64,000 nt of DNA, taken from positions 3,782,001 to 3,846,000 of the forward strand of contig OZ246966.1 of NCBI GenBank assembly GCA_965232405.1, written 5' to 3'. Below, in pieces: positions 1 through 9,024 of this stretch. A program made the translations under genes and the position numbers. Within the stretch, counting starts at the first letter, position 1, and each line of letters starts with the position of its first letter. Below the pieces are notes generated by a model. That model had not been told where the DNA came from and ran no database searches. It saw only the letters and a list, made by a program, of their open reading frames with translations. Origin of the DNA: RCIO01 sp965232405 (GTDB taxonomy: Bacteria; Pseudomonadota; Alphaproteobacteria; Rhizobiales; Rhizobiaceae).

Positions 1-1
1 C

Positions 2-1318
2 CTCTACCTCGATATCTGGGCGCCCGAGAACGCCCGTGATCTGCCGGTTCTCGTGTGGATTCATGGCGGTTCATTCATCTGGGGCGCCGGTAGCGAGCCG
101 TTCTACGATGGCGCTGCGCTGGCGCGTCGCGGCGCAATCGTAGTCAGCATCAACTACCGCCTCGGCGTGTTCGGCTATCTTGCCCACCCGGAACTGAGCG
201 CGGAATCGCCGAAAGGCGTCTCCGGCAATTACGGCCTGCTTGACCAGATCGCAGCACTTGCATGGGTGCGGGACAATATCGAGGCAGTCGGCGGCGATCC
301 GGACAATGTGACTATAGCAGGCGAGTCGGCAGGCGCGCTGAGCGTGCTCTACCTTTTGGCATCGCCCGCGGCCCGAGGATTGTTTCACAGGGCAATCGCA
401 CAGAGCGCTTACATGATCGCCCATCCCGGACTGAACCGGACGCTGAACGGTCTGGAACCAGCCGAGTCCGCTGGACAGAAACTTGCCGCCGCGCTGGGCA
501 GGCCGACAATCTCCGCAATGCGCGAAATGGACGCTCAGTCGCTGGCAAACGCCGCGCTCAAGGCCGGCTTCGCGCCGCTTGGCACCATCGACGGCGAAAT
601 CCTGCCGGCGCAGCTTGTTGATGTGTTTGAGCGCGGCGAGCACGCAAAGGTTCCATTGATCATCGGCTTCAACAGCGGTGAAATCCGATCGTTGCCATTC
701 ATCGTGCCGCAGCTTCCCGAGACGTCGGAGGAATATGAGGCCGAAATCCATGCACGCTACGGCGATCTCGCTGATAGCTATCTGAGCCAATATCCGGCGC
801 ACGATGCGCGCGAAAGCACGCTCGCAAGCATTCGCGATGCGCTCTACGGATGGACGACTGGCAAGGTGGCGCAAGCACAGAAGGCAGCTGGCCTTCCCTG
901 CTACACCTACTATTTCGACCACGTCTACCCGGCATCAAGCACGGCTGGCCTGGAGGGTTTTCATGCCTGCGAGTTGCCATACATTTTCGGCACAGCTGAC
1001 CGCACACCACCCTTGTGGCCAGCAATTCCGGAAACTGAAACAGAAGAGGGCCTTTCCCGGATTATCGGCGATTTGTGGGTCTCCTTTGCGCGCGAGGGTG
1101 CACCTCACGCCGACGGCACCCCGTCATGGCCGGATGTCTCCCGCGATAACGAGTACATGCGGTTTAGAACGACAGCGCTAATTGAAAAGAACCTTCTTCC
1201 CGGCACTTTCGCGCTCAACGAAGCGGTGATCGGCAGACGCCGCGCAGCAGGCAATATTCCGTGGAACTGGAATGTTGGTGTCGCCGCGCCGGCGCTGCGC
1301 GGGGAGGCAGTGCATTGA
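2..1318 (+). CDS. Type B carboxylesterase/lipase, 5' end cut by window
   Basis: The reading frame is already open at base 2, so the N-terminus lies outside the window. The visible 438 codons are the bulk of a serine carboxylesterase of the alpha/beta-hydrolase fold (family COesterase, PnbA-like). Visible motifs are the oxyanion-hole HGGSF, the nucleophile elbow GESAG, and the catalytic His region GFHACELPYIFG. The family hydrolyses carboxylic esters, usually of hydrophobic alcohols or acids. Its stop overlaps the ATG of the next gene (TGATG), so it is translationally coupled to an acyl-CoA ligase; an ester-cleaving enzyme feeding an acid to a ligase is a reasonable reading of this pair. Substrate unknown. 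The family call is secure. Confidence 0.93.
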   Translation, partial: LYLDIWAPENARDLPVLVWIHGGSFIWGAGSEPFYDGAALARRGAIVVSINYRLGVFGYLAHPELSAESPKGVSGNYGLLDQIAALAWVRDNIEAVGGDPDNVTIAGESAGALSVLYLLASPAARGLFHRAIAQSAYMIAHPGLNRTLNGLEPAESAGQKLAAALGRPTISAMREMDAQSLANAALKAGFAPLGTIDGEILPAQLVDVFERGEHAKVPLIIGFNSGEIRSLPFIVPQLPETSEEYEAEIHARYGDLADSYLSQYPAHDARESTLASIRDALYGWTTGKVAQAQKAAGLPCYTYYFDHVYPASSTAGLEGFHACELPYIFGTADRTPPLWPAIPETETEEGLSRIIGDLWVSFAREGAPHADGTPSWPDVSRDNEYMRFRTTALIEKNLLPGTFALNEAVIGRRRAAGNIPWNWNVGVAAPALRGEAVH

Positions 1319-2883
1319 TGCAGGACGGCGCGATACAGCCCTATTCGCTGACGGTCGACAAGTTCCTCGAACACGCGGCCAAATGGCATCCCGACGCCAA
1401 GGTGATAACGGCCGGACATGACGGGTCCGTAACCCGGATTTGTTACGCCGCGCTGCGCGAACGCGCATTGTCTGTCTCAGGCGCGCTTGTCGCCCTCGGC
1501 GTTCGGCAGGGCGATCGCGTGGCGACGCTGGCCTGGAACACACAGGCGCATATCGAGGCCTGGTACGGCATCATGGGCATGGGCGCCAATTGCCACACGC
1601 TTAATCCTCGCCTCACGCCCGAGCAGTCGGCTGCGATGTTGCGCCAGTCGGGCGCGCAAGTTGCAATTGTCAGCGCCGATCTGTTGCCGCTTGCCAAAGA
1701 GATCGCGGCAATAACGCCGCTGCTGCACATCTTTGCGATCGACGGCAACGACCCCGAAAACGACATCGCGCCACTGGAAGGGCTGATTCGGAACGCGGAG
1801 CCGACAGGCCAATGGGGCGCGCTCGACGAGAACACGGCCTGCGGTCTCTGCTTTACTTCCGGAACAACCGGGCAGCCCAAGGGCGTCACATACACGCATC
1901 GCTCGACCTATCTACACACGCTGCGGCTATTGCAGGCCGATGTCATGGCAATCACCGCCAGCGATACTGTGATGCCCGTCGTGCCGATGTTTCACGCCAG
2001 CGCCTGGGGCATGCCTTTTGCTGCGCCGGCGGCAGGTGCGCGACTGGTGCTCCCTGGTCGGATGACCGACGGAGCGAGCCTGGCAAGACTTATCACTGCC
2101 GAAAAGGTGACCATCGCGGCTGCCGTTCCGACCGTCTGGCTTGGACTTGTCGAGCATCTGGAAGCCGAAGGAGGGGATGTTCCTTCGCTGCGACGCGTTA
2201 TTGTCGGCGGCTCGGCGATGCCGCCAGCGCTGATGACGCGCATTGAAGATCGTCTCGGCGTCACGGTCCAGACAAGCTGGGGTATGACCGAACTGTCGCC
2301 TCTGGGCACCATCGCGCCGCCGGATCTGGCTGCTCGCGACCCCGGCATCTCAGGCCGGCCCGCATTGGGCGTTGACCTTCTTCTGACCGACTCGAACGGA
2401 AGCGCGCTGCTTAAACAGCGCGAAATCGAAGGGCATCTGCGGGTGCGGGGTGCTTCGATTGTCGAGCGCTACCTCGGTCAGGAAACGCCGGCGACCGATG
2501 CGGATGGGTGGTTCGATACCGGCGATCTGGCCCGCATCGACCGAGGCGGCAATCTGATCATTACCGGGCGATCGAAGGACCTGATCAAATCCGGTGGCGA
2601 ATGGATCAATCCGACCGAAATCGAATCAATTGTCAGCGAATTGCCGCAAGTCTCGCTTGCTGCCGTTGTCGGGCGTGCCGATCCGAAATGGGGGGAGCGT
2701 CCCATTCTGCTGGTGGAGCTGCGCAAGGACCAGGACCTCAGCGACCGCGAATTACTTGAGCCGTTGCGGGGCCGGGTCGCGCCCTGGTGGATACCCGACC
2801 AGGTGGTGCGACTGCCAAAAATGCCCACCGCGGCCACGGGCAAGGTGGACAAATTGATGCTTCGCTCGCAATACGGTCAGTAA
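1318..2883 (+). CDS. AMP-binding acyl-CoA ligase (fatty-acyl-CoA synthetase-like)
   Basis: A 521-residue ANL-superfamily ligase that adenylates a carboxylic acid and joins it to CoA. The ATP-binding loop FTSGTTGQPKG is near residue 180, the A5 motif SWGMTELSP near 320, the A7 aspartate in WFDTGD near 403, and the C-terminal lysine motif ATGKVDK near the end. An upstream GTG at 1261 is in frame, but the ATG at 1318 overlaps the esterase stop and has GGGGAGG upstream, so I chose 1318. It is coupled to the esterase and followed 78 bp later by a TetR regulator. The acid could be fatty, aromatic or terpenoid; the sequence does not say. Confidence 0.92.
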   Translation: MQDGAIQPYSLTVDKFLEHAAKWHPDAKVITAGHDGSVTRICYAALRERALSVSGALVALGVRQGDRVATLAWNTQAHIEAWYGIMGMGANCHTLNPRLTPEQSAAMLRQSGAQVAIVSADLLPLAKEIAAITPLLHIFAIDGNDPENDIAPLEGLIRNAEPTGQWGALDENTACGLCFTSGTTGQPKGVTYTHRSTYLHTLRLLQADVMAITASDTVMPVVPMFHASAWGMPFAAPAAGARLVLPGRMTDGASLARLITAEKVTIAAAVPTVWLGLVEHLEAEGGDVPSLRRVIVGGSAMPPALMTRIEDRLGVTVQTSWGMTELSPLGTIAPPDLAARDPGISGRPALGVDLLLTDSNGSALLKQREIEGHLRVRGASIVERYLGQETPATDADGWFDTGDLARIDRGGNLIITGRSKDLIKSGGEWINPTEIESIVSELPQVSLAAVVGRADPKWGERPILLVELRKDQDLSDRELLEPLRGRVAPWWIPDQVVRLPKMPTAATGKVDKLMLRSQYGQ

Positions 2884-2961
2884 CGAAAACCGTATGCGAC
2901 GGATTGGCGATGGCCGACTGCGCAATGGCTATCATGCCAGCGACATCACAGGGGGCACGAT

Positions 2962-3654
2962 TTGAGCGGTAAGAAGACGGTTCGGCGCAAGGCAACCACA
3001 AAAGCCGAACAGCGCGCCGAGATGATCGAGCAGATTCTCGACGCGGCCGAGTTCCTGTTTTCAAAGCACGGGCTGTACGGCGTTACCCTGAAGGACGTTG
3101 CCAAGCATGTCGGCGTCCACCACACGCTCATCAACTATTACTTCGATGACAAGAAGGCCCTATTCGATCAGGTGTTCGCGCGCCGCGCCGTGGTTACGAG
3201 CGAACGTCGCATGCGCATGCTTACGGAATATGAGGCCGCATGCGGCGGCAAGCCGACGGTAGAAGGTGCGCTGCGAGCCTTTCTGGACACCGACCTCGAT
3301 CTCTACATCGAAGGCGGGGAAGGTTGGAAAAACTATGCCGCGCTCGCCTCTCAGGTTGCCAATACTCCCGAGTGGGGCGCGGCGATGATGGATGAACACT
3401 TCGACCCAGTCGTGCTCAGACTGGTCGACATTCTCAAGCAGGCACTTCCCGACTGTGCCGAAGAGGACATTTTCTGGGGCTACCACTTCGTCACCGGCGC
3501 ACTCATGCTGACGCTTGCGCGCACCGGCCGTATCGACAAGCTGTCTGGCGGCCTGTGCCGGTCCGACGACTACGCGGCGGTCAAACAGCGCATGTCGACC
3601 TTCATGGCTGCGGGCTTTCTCGCAATCTGTGCCGGGGCATCTGACACAAAGTAG
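2962..3654 (+). CDS. TetR/AcrR-family transcriptional regulator
   Basis: A 230-residue one-component repressor. The N-terminal helix-turn-helix (about residues 18-65) includes ILDAAEFLFSKHGLYGVTL and the recognition-helix end HHTLINYYFDDKK, typical of TetR. The C-terminal ligand-binding half (about 80-225) is not specific enough to name a ligand. It starts with TTG, preceded by GGGGGC at a good distance. It lies between the esterase/ligase pair and the SDR gene. An 18-bp palindrome just upstream of the SDR gene, repeated before the Liv-type system at 11.76 kb, is the likely operator. By family precedent the inducer may be an acyl-CoA made by the neighbouring ligase; that is inference. Confidence 0.9.
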   Translation: MSGKKTVRRKATTKAEQRAEMIEQILDAAEFLFSKHGLYGVTLKDVAKHVGVHHTLINYYFDDKKALFDQVFARRAVVTSERRMRMLTEYEAACGGKPTVEGALRAFLDTDLDLYIEGGEGWKNYAALASQVANTPEWGAAMMDEHFDPVVLRLVDILKQALPDCAEEDIFWGYHFVTGALMLTLARTGRIDKLSGGLCRSDDYAAVKQRMSTFMAAGFLAICAGASDTK

Positions 3655-3658
3655 GCTT

Positions 3659-3679
3659 CTGACAGACGGCGGCTGTCAG
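3659..3679 (+). terminator. Weak hairpin after the TetR gene
   Basis: CTGACAG and CTGTCAG form a perfect 7-bp stem with a 7-base loop directly behind the TetR stop codon. No T-run follows, so it is at best a weak or Rho-assisted terminator. Confidence 0.3.
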
Positions 3680-3732
3680 CACTCTGGCTGACGGCGCCGG
3701 CGCGCGAACAATCTCTTGCGCGCATGTAATTA

Positions 3733-3750
3733 ATTCTCTAGTGAGTGAAT
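3733..3750. promoter_or_regulatory. Probable TetR operator, copy 1
   Basis: ATTCTCTAGTGAGTGAAT is an 18-bp palindrome with half-sites ATTCnCT and AGnGAAT separated by 4 bp. It lies just before the SDR start and about 80 bp behind the TetR gene. A near-identical copy (one base different; 20 of 21 identical when flanks are included) lies at 11760-11777 upstream of the Liv-type transporter. Repetition at two promoters near a TetR gene is the basis for the operator call. Confidence 0.65.
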
Positions 3751-3753
3751 AGG

Positions 3754-4662
3754 ATGGATACCGTGGTTGAGCGCATGGGAAACGAGCTTCTGGCGAAAGT
3801 GGCAATCGTAACCGGAGCCGGGGGAGGCCTCGGCCGCGCGCACGCTCTGGAGCTTGCGCGGCTGGGAGCCAAGGTCGTCGTCAACGACCTCGATCAGGCA
3901 GCAGCGGATGCCGTCGCAGAAGAGGTGCGGACGGCTGGCGCCGAAGCAATCGGATATGCGGCATCGGTCACCGACGAAGAGCGGATCGCCGCGATGGTCG
4001 AGGCCGCGGTTCAGCGCTGGGGACGCGTCGACATCCTCGTCAACAATGCCGGGATCCTGCGCGACAGAAGTTTCGCCAAGATGACGCTGACGGAGTTCCG
4101 CGAGGTCGTCGATGTCCACCTGATGGGATCGGTGATCTGCACCAAGGCGGTGTGGGAACTGATGCGGCAGCAGCGCCACGGCCGGATTGTCTTCACGACA
4201 TCCTCTTCGGGCCTGTTCGGCAATTTCGGACAGGCCAACTACGGCGCCGCGAAAATGGCGCTGGTCGGGCTCATGCAGACGCTCGCACTCGAAGGCGAGA
4301 AATACGACATCAAGGTCAATTGCCTGGCGCCAACTGCAGCCACTGCGATGACGGACGGTCTGCTGGCCGATGACGCAAGTGAACGGCTGACGCCCGAACG
4401 CGTGAGCGCCGGGCTGTTGGCGCTGGTTGGCGACGATGCGCCGACACGGGCGATCCTGTGTGCAGGCGCGGGCCATTTCGCCCGTTCAAACATCACCTTG
4501 ACGCAAGGCTTCAATGCCGGCGGCGGCGCTGACGCGGCACGGCGGGTCGTTGCCGAGTGGGGTGCAATCTCGAACCGGTCGGGAGAACTCGTCCCCGATT
4601 ACGGCTTCCTTCAGATGGAGCGCGAACTGGCGAGCGGAACCAAGAAGCAGAACTGCGCGTAA
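3754..4662 (+). CDS. SDR-family 3-hydroxyacyl-CoA dehydrogenase-like oxidoreductase
   Basis: A 302-residue short-chain dehydrogenase. It has the Rossmann motif TGAGGGLGRAHA near residue 20, NNAG near 97, the catalytic Ser in TTSSSGLFGNFG near 150 and YGAAK (Tyr and Lys) near 163. The sequence GAGGGLGRAHALELARLGA and the long C-terminal tail match the SDR type found in peroxisomal multifunctional enzyme 2, which oxidises 3-hydroxyacyl-CoA, so beta-oxidation of an unusual acyl-CoA is plausible. ATG 3754 is chosen because an upstream in-frame GTG at 3745 sits inside the operator; ATG 3775 is an alternative. It is followed by ABC cassette A, probably in one transcript. Confidence 0.85.
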   Translation: MDTVVERMGNELLAKVAIVTGAGGGLGRAHALELARLGAKVVVNDLDQAAADAVAEEVRTAGAEAIGYAASVTDEERIAAMVEAAVQRWGRVDILVNNAGILRDRSFAKMTLTEFREVVDVHLMGSVICTKAVWELMRQQRHGRIVFTTSSSGLFGNFGQANYGAAKMALVGLMQTLALEGEKYDIKVNCLAPTAATAMTDGLLADDASERLTPERVSAGLLALVGDDAPTRAILCAGAGHFARSNITLTQGFNAGGGADAARRVVAEWGAISNRSGELVPDYGFLQMERELASGTKKQNCA

Positions 4663-4758
4663 CGCAAATACCGACTGATGCGACGCTGGGATGGAGGACA
4701 GTTGCTCGGGCTGTCTTGAGGCAAGTCGCAACGGGAACAATGGGTGGGGATGTCCGGC

Positions 4759-5739
4759 ATGGCTCAAGCCGACGGGGCAAGATTCAGTCAGGAAAAGATC
4801 GTGCTGGCGATTGCCGCGACGATGTTCCTGGTTTTCTCGCTGTTTCTCGACGGCTTCTTTACCGCCGGCAACATCGTTTCACTGGTCCAGAACGTCTCCA
4901 TTCTCGGCGTGCTCGGCGTCGGCATGGCGCTGACAATCATCGGCCGCGGCATTGACCTTTCGATGGTCGCCAACATGGCCATATCGGTCGCGTGGGTTCT
5001 GTTTCTCGCCAATGGTGGCACACCACTGCCGCTGGCGATCCTCTACGGTCTCGCATTCTGCCTTACGGTCGGCCTGCTCAACGGCATTCTGATCGCTTAC
5101 CTCGAAATCCCGGCGATCTTCGCGACGCTGGCCATGGGCACCGCCGTATACGGCTTTGGACAGTCGATGCTGATCGAGGGCGACGTCATCTTCGTCCCGC
5201 GCACCGAGGCATGGTTCAAGGCAATCGGCGGCTCAACGATCTTTGGCATTCCAAGCCCGGTCATCTGGTATGCAGTCATCGGCGTTGCGGTCGCCGCGCT
5301 TCTCAGCCTGACGCGACCGGGCCGGTTCATATTCGGCATGGGCGACAACCCGCTCGCGGCACGCATTACCGGCGTACCGGTGCGGCCGATGATGGTCGCG
5401 CAATATGTCGCTTCCTCGCTGATTGCGTTCGCGGCCGGCGTGTTCACCGCGACACTGGTGGACTCCATGAACACGCGGGTCGCGGCTTCGACGCTGATCT
5501 ACGACGTGATCCTGGTCGCGGTGATCGGCGGTATCGGCCTGTCAGGCGGCAAGGGCGGCGTGCGCAATGTCGTCGTCGGTACCCTGCTTATTGGAACACT
5601 ACTCAACGGCATGACGATCATGGATGTGCCCTACACCATCCAGAACATCGTCAAGAGCCTGATTTTGCTCGTCGCCATCGTGACGGATTCGATCCTGAAC
5701 CCACGCGACGAACAGACCTCGCAACAGGGAGACATCTGA
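4759..5739 (+). CDS. Cassette A: RbsC-type ABC permease
   Basis: A 326-residue inner-membrane permease of the ribose/xylose type (BPD_transp_2), with about 8-10 hydrophobic segments. The family signature region reads GRGIDLSMVANMA near residue 60, and a cytoplasmic coupling-loop region near residue 200 includes GMGDNPLAARITGVPV. It pairs with the second, fused permease further down the cassette to make a heterodimeric channel. ATG 4759 is 9 bases behind GGGTGGGG and gives an N-terminus like that of the cassette B paralogue; ATG 4750 and GTG 4744 are alternatives. It ends in NPRDEQTSQQGDI, a tail almost identical to that of the cassette B permease. Confidence 0.9.
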   Translation: MAQADGARFSQEKIVLAIAATMFLVFSLFLDGFFTAGNIVSLVQNVSILGVLGVGMALTIIGRGIDLSMVANMAISVAWVLFLANGGTPLPLAILYGLAFCLTVGLLNGILIAYLEIPAIFATLAMGTAVYGFGQSMLIEGDVIFVPRTEAWFKAIGGSTIFGIPSPVIWYAVIGVAVAALLSLTRPGRFIFGMGDNPLAARITGVPVRPMMVAQYVASSLIAFAAGVFTATLVDSMNTRVAASTLIYDVILVAVIGGIGLSGGKGGVRNVVVGTLLIGTLLNGMTIMDVPYTIQNIVKSLILLVAIVTDSILNPRDEQTSQQGDI

Positions 5740-5791
5740 CGCGTCTTCGCGAGGAAACGAAGCTGAAGCATCACTCACGGGAGGAATAGAG

Positions 5792-6820
5792 ATGAGCTTG
5801 AGAAGACTACTGATCACTGCGTCCGCCGCACTCGGCATGGTCGCCGCGGCAGGCGTGGCAAACGCGGAACGCCCCGACGACGGACAGTGGGGCGCCACCG
5901 CTGAATCGCTCAAAGGTAAGAAGGTAGCCTATGTGCCGATCGCCATGGGCTTCGATCTCACCCAGGCCTGGGCGGCCGCACTTGAACACTCGGCGAAGGA
6001 GTGGGGCTTCGAGCTGATGATCCGCGACCCCAACTGGGACCCGGCCGCCGGCGTTCAGGCTCTGTCGCAACTGATCGACGAGAAGCCCGACATGATCGTC
6101 GTGCAGCCCGCCGATCCGCAGTCCTATGTCCGGCTGCTGAAGAAGGCCGTCGATTCCGGCATCAGGGTTGTCGAGATCAACATGAAGTCGCTGACGAAGA
6201 CTGACGCCTATGTCGGGGCCGATTGGTACGGCATCGCCAGCCAGGGCATGGATCTGCTCCATGACCAGTGCGCCAAGAGCAATGGCAAGTCCGGCAAGAT
6301 CGCGCTTGTCAGCGGCACACCCACCAATCCCGGCATGATAATCGGCATGCAGGCCATCAATGACGGTCTCGACAGGTACAAGGACGACCTCGAACTCGTC
6401 GCCAACCAGTCGGCCGATTTCGACCCGACGAAGGCGCACGCCATCGCCACCACCATCCTGAAGCAGCATGACGATCTGTGCGGCTTCTACGGCGTGTGGG
6501 ATGGCCAGGATGTCGGCACTGCTGCTGCAATCAAGGAAGCGGGCAAGACTGGCGAGGTTGTTCTCGTTTCTTCGGGCGGTGGGCGGCTCGCAGCTGCCTG
6601 CGACAACATCGCCAACGACAACTTCACCGCCTATCTCAGCTATGACGGGCGGGGGCAGGGCCGCGACCTGGCGGCTGTTGTGAAGATGCTGCTTCAGGAC
6701 ACCGATGGCACACCGGCTTCGAGCCCGTTCGGGCTCTACAGCCCGGTCACCACCCTGACCAAGGACAACATGGACGGGGCGTGCTGGACGATCGACGACA
6801 TCAAGGCCAACGGCCCCTGA
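5792..6820 (+). CDS. Cassette A: periplasmic substrate-binding protein
   Basis: A 342-residue sugar-type periplasmic binding protein (Peripla_BP_4-like). Residues 1-25 are a Sec signal peptide ending in GVANA. The two-lobed fold is recognisable from AYVPIAMGFDLTQAW, DEKPDMIVVQPADPQ and later SSGGG. Exactly four cysteines (160, 230, 270, 331) are present, at positions matched in the cassette B and C paralogues, which suggests two conserved disulfides. GGGAGGAATAG precedes the ATG. A 14-bp perfect hairpin follows the stop. The ligand is unknown; despite the sugar-family fold, the neighbouring genes point to an acid, ester or lactone. Confidence 0.9.
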   Translation: MSLRRLLITASAALGMVAAAGVANAERPDDGQWGATAESLKGKKVAYVPIAMGFDLTQAWAAALEHSAKEWGFELMIRDPNWDPAAGVQALSQLIDEKPDMIVVQPADPQSYVRLLKKAVDSGIRVVEINMKSLTKTDAYVGADWYGIASQGMDLLHDQCAKSNGKSGKIALVSGTPTNPGMIIGMQAINDGLDRYKDDLELVANQSADFDPTKAHAIATTILKQHDDLCGFYGVWDGQDVGTAAAIKEAGKTGEVVLVSSGGGRLAAACDNIANDNFTAYLSYDGRGQGRDLAAVVKMLLQDTDGTPASSPFGLYSPVTTLTKDNMDGACWTIDDIKANGP

Positions 6821-6838
6821 TCGATCGGTAACGGCAAT

Positions 6839-6870
6839 GCGGCGCTGCCCGACCTCTCGGGCAGCGCCGC
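6839..6870 (+). terminator. Strong intercistronic hairpin after binding-protein gene A
   Basis: GCGGCGCTGCCCGA and TCGGGCAGCGCCGC form a perfect 14-bp stem with a CCTC loop between the binding-protein and fused-permease genes. There is no T-run. By analogy with malE-malF, it probably protects the upstream message or partly stops transcription, so that the binding protein is made in excess. Confidence 0.75.
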
Positions 6871-6897
6871 GGATTCCTTCACAACGGGGTTTGACGC

Positions 6898-9024
6898 ATG
6901 GCGACGTCGGAGACTTATGCGCGCTGGCGCACGCGGCTGGTGCCCGACCATATCGTCGGCGAAATTCTCTCCAAGAACTGGATCGACAACGCCATACCGG
7001 TGTTCATGCTGATCCTCGCGATCGGCGTGTTCGGCTCGATCATTCCCAATTTCTTCCTGTTCGGAAATCTGACCGACGAAGGGCGCGAGTTCGGCGAGCT
7101 GGCGCTTGTCGTGCTTGGCATGACGATCGTCCTGTTGGCTGGCGGCATCGACCTCTCGGTTGGCTCAACCTTCGCGCTGGCGAACTTCATCACACTGGCT
7201 CTCATCAACTGGCTGGATTGGCCTGCCGACATTGCGATTGGCTTCGCGCTACTGGCCGGCGCCCTGGTCGGACTGCTCAATGGCTTCCTCATAGGGTATC
7301 TGAGGCTGCGGGCGTTTCTGACGACGCTGGTCACGCTTATCGTTGTGCGCGCCATCGTCGACACGCTGGTGCTCAGCTATTCAAGCAAGATCGTCGTGCC
7401 CGCGGGGTATTCGGCTTTCTGGGAATATCTCAGCTACGAAGACGTCTATGGCGTTCCGGTCGCATTCATTGTCGCGGCGGTGCTTGCGGTCGCAGCCCAT
7501 GTGTTCCTGACGAGGCTTCGTCCCGGCTGGCGCATCCTTGCGGTCGGCGGGTCGCGCCGCTCTGCCTACAACGCAGGGCTGCCCGTCCGCCGTATCGTGG
7601 CCGGCACCTATGTACTGTCGGGTCTGCTGGCCGCCGCGGGCGGCGTGTTCTATGCCTCCCGTCTTGGGGCCGCCACGGCGACCACGGGCGTCGGGCTTGA
7701 GGTCGCCGCGCTGACGGCTGCCGTTCTGGGCGGGGTGAGCCTCGGTGGTGGGCGGGGTTCGGTCACGAAAGCCCTACTCGGCGCGGCAACGGTTCTGGTC
7801 ATTTCCAACAGTCTGATACAGATGGGGCTCCGGAGTGGGACCAACACACTCGCACTCGGTGTTGTGCTTCTGGTGGCGGTCGCCATCGATGTGAAATGGC
7901 TGAAAAACCGCTTCAAGCTCCTGTCGCGGGTCTATGTATCGCCGGCCTATTTCCGCCTGCCGCCACGCCCCGATGCCACCGAGCATTCCGGCACCCCCTA
8001 CGCGCTGAACGACAAGTTGCGGGACGTGGAGCTTATCGGGCTTGGCGAAATCGATGCGGCGGAAGACCCGATACTCGACGTCGACGATCATCTCTATTTC
8101 GGCAACCGGCAGGGTGACATCATCCGCTATTTCGGGCCCGACCACAAAAGGTCGGAGGTCTACGCCCATGTCGGCGGCATGCCGCTTGGCATGGCATTCG
8201 ACAGGGCCGGCGACCTGGTGTGCTGCGTTGCCGGAATGGGCGTCTACAAGATCGCCCGCGAAACCAGGGAGGTGATCAAGCTCACCGACGAGACCAACCG
8301 GTCATGGTTTTCGATCATCGACGATTCGCGCCTTCGACTGCCCGACGATCTAGACATTGCGCCTGACGGCCGCATCTATTTCAGCGAAGCGACTGTTCGT
8401 TTCGACATGCATGAATGGATGGTCGATGCGCTTGAGGCGCGCGGCAACGGCCGTATCATCTGCCACGATCCGCGCAACGGCACGACCCGCACGGTACTGT
8501 CTGGCATACGGTTTCCCAACGGTATCTGCCTCGCACATGACGGCAAATCCTTGCTCTATGCTTCGACGTGGAGTTGCACGGTCGAGCGCCTTTGGCTGGA
8601 AGGCGAGAAGAAGGGACGCACCGAAACGGTGATCGCCAACCTGCCGGGTTACCCCGACAACATAAACCGCGCATCGGACGGCAACTACTGGGTAGCGCTG
8701 GTGGGCATGCGCACGCCAAGCTTCGATCTGGCGCTGCGCAAGCCGGGCTTCCGTCGTCGCATGGTTCAGCAACTGGCGCAGGACGAATGGCTGTTTCCGC
8801 AGATGAATGTCGGCTGCGTCGTCAAGTTCAACGAACATGGCGAGGTGTTTGACTGCCTTTGGGATCGTCAGGGCACGAACCACCCGATGATCACCTCGTG
8901 CAATGAGCATCGCGGCTATCTCTATCTCGGCGGCATCGTGAACAACCGCGTCGGTCGATACCGGATCGAAGGAGCAGACCCCGACTTCACCAACCAGGGT
9001 TCGTATTGGGGGGCAGGCCGGTGA
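6898..9024 (+). CDS. Cassette A: ABC permease fused to a C-terminal SMP-30/strictosidine-synthase-like propeller
   Basis: A 708-residue fusion. Residues 1-335 form an RbsC-type permease (signature GGIDLSVGSTFALA near 80; coupling region GGSRRSAYNAGLPVRR near 220). After the last membrane segment comes a basic stretch, DVKWLKNRFKLLSR, which by the positive-inside rule places the C-terminus in the cytoplasm. Residues about 370-705 form a six-bladed propeller like SMP-30/gluconolactonase and strictosidine synthase. The positions matching the SMP-30 metal ligands are filled: E389 (AAED), N541 (FPNG) and D587 (YPDN), with D483-D484 in DDLDIAPDG. The normal permease length is about 330, so the propeller is a true extra domain and not a frameshift. 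The stop overlaps the next start (GTGA). Likely role: import plus cytoplasmic hydrolysis; the reaction is inferred. Confidence 0.9.
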   Translation: MATSETYARWRTRLVPDHIVGEILSKNWIDNAIPVFMLILAIGVFGSIIPNFFLFGNLTDEGREFGELALVVLGMTIVLLAGGIDLSVGSTFALANFITLALINWLDWPADIAIGFALLAGALVGLLNGFLIGYLRLRAFLTTLVTLIVVRAIVDTLVLSYSSKIVVPAGYSAFWEYLSYEDVYGVPVAFIVAAVLAVAAHVFLTRLRPGWRILAVGGSRRSAYNAGLPVRRIVAGTYVLSGLLAAAGGVFYASRLGAATATTGVGLEVAALTAAVLGGVSLGGGRGSVTKALLGAATVLVISNSLIQMGLRSGTNTLALGVVLLVAVAIDVKWLKNRFKLLSRVYVSPAYFRLPPRPDATEHSGTPYALNDKLRDVELIGLGEIDAAEDPILDVDDHLYFGNRQGDIIRYFGPDHKRSEVYAHVGGMPLGMAFDRAGDLVCCVAGMGVYKIARETREVIKLTDETNRSWFSIIDDSRLRLPDDLDIAPDGRIYFSEATVRFDMHEWMVDALEARGNGRIICHDPRNGTTRTVLSGIRFPNGICLAHDGKSLLYASTWSCTVERLWLEGEKKGRTETVIANLPGYPDNINRASDGNYWVALVGMRTPSFDLALRKPGFRRRMVQQLAQDEWLFPQMNVGCVVKFNEHGEVFDCLWDRQGTNHPMITSCNEHRGYLYLGGIVNNRVGRYRIEGADPDFTNQGSYWGAGR

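Noticed and set aside
71..922. Long minus-strand frame opposite the carboxylesterase
   Set aside because: It is antisense to a gene with clear active-site motifs and has no recognisable domain; typical shadow in high-GC DNA.
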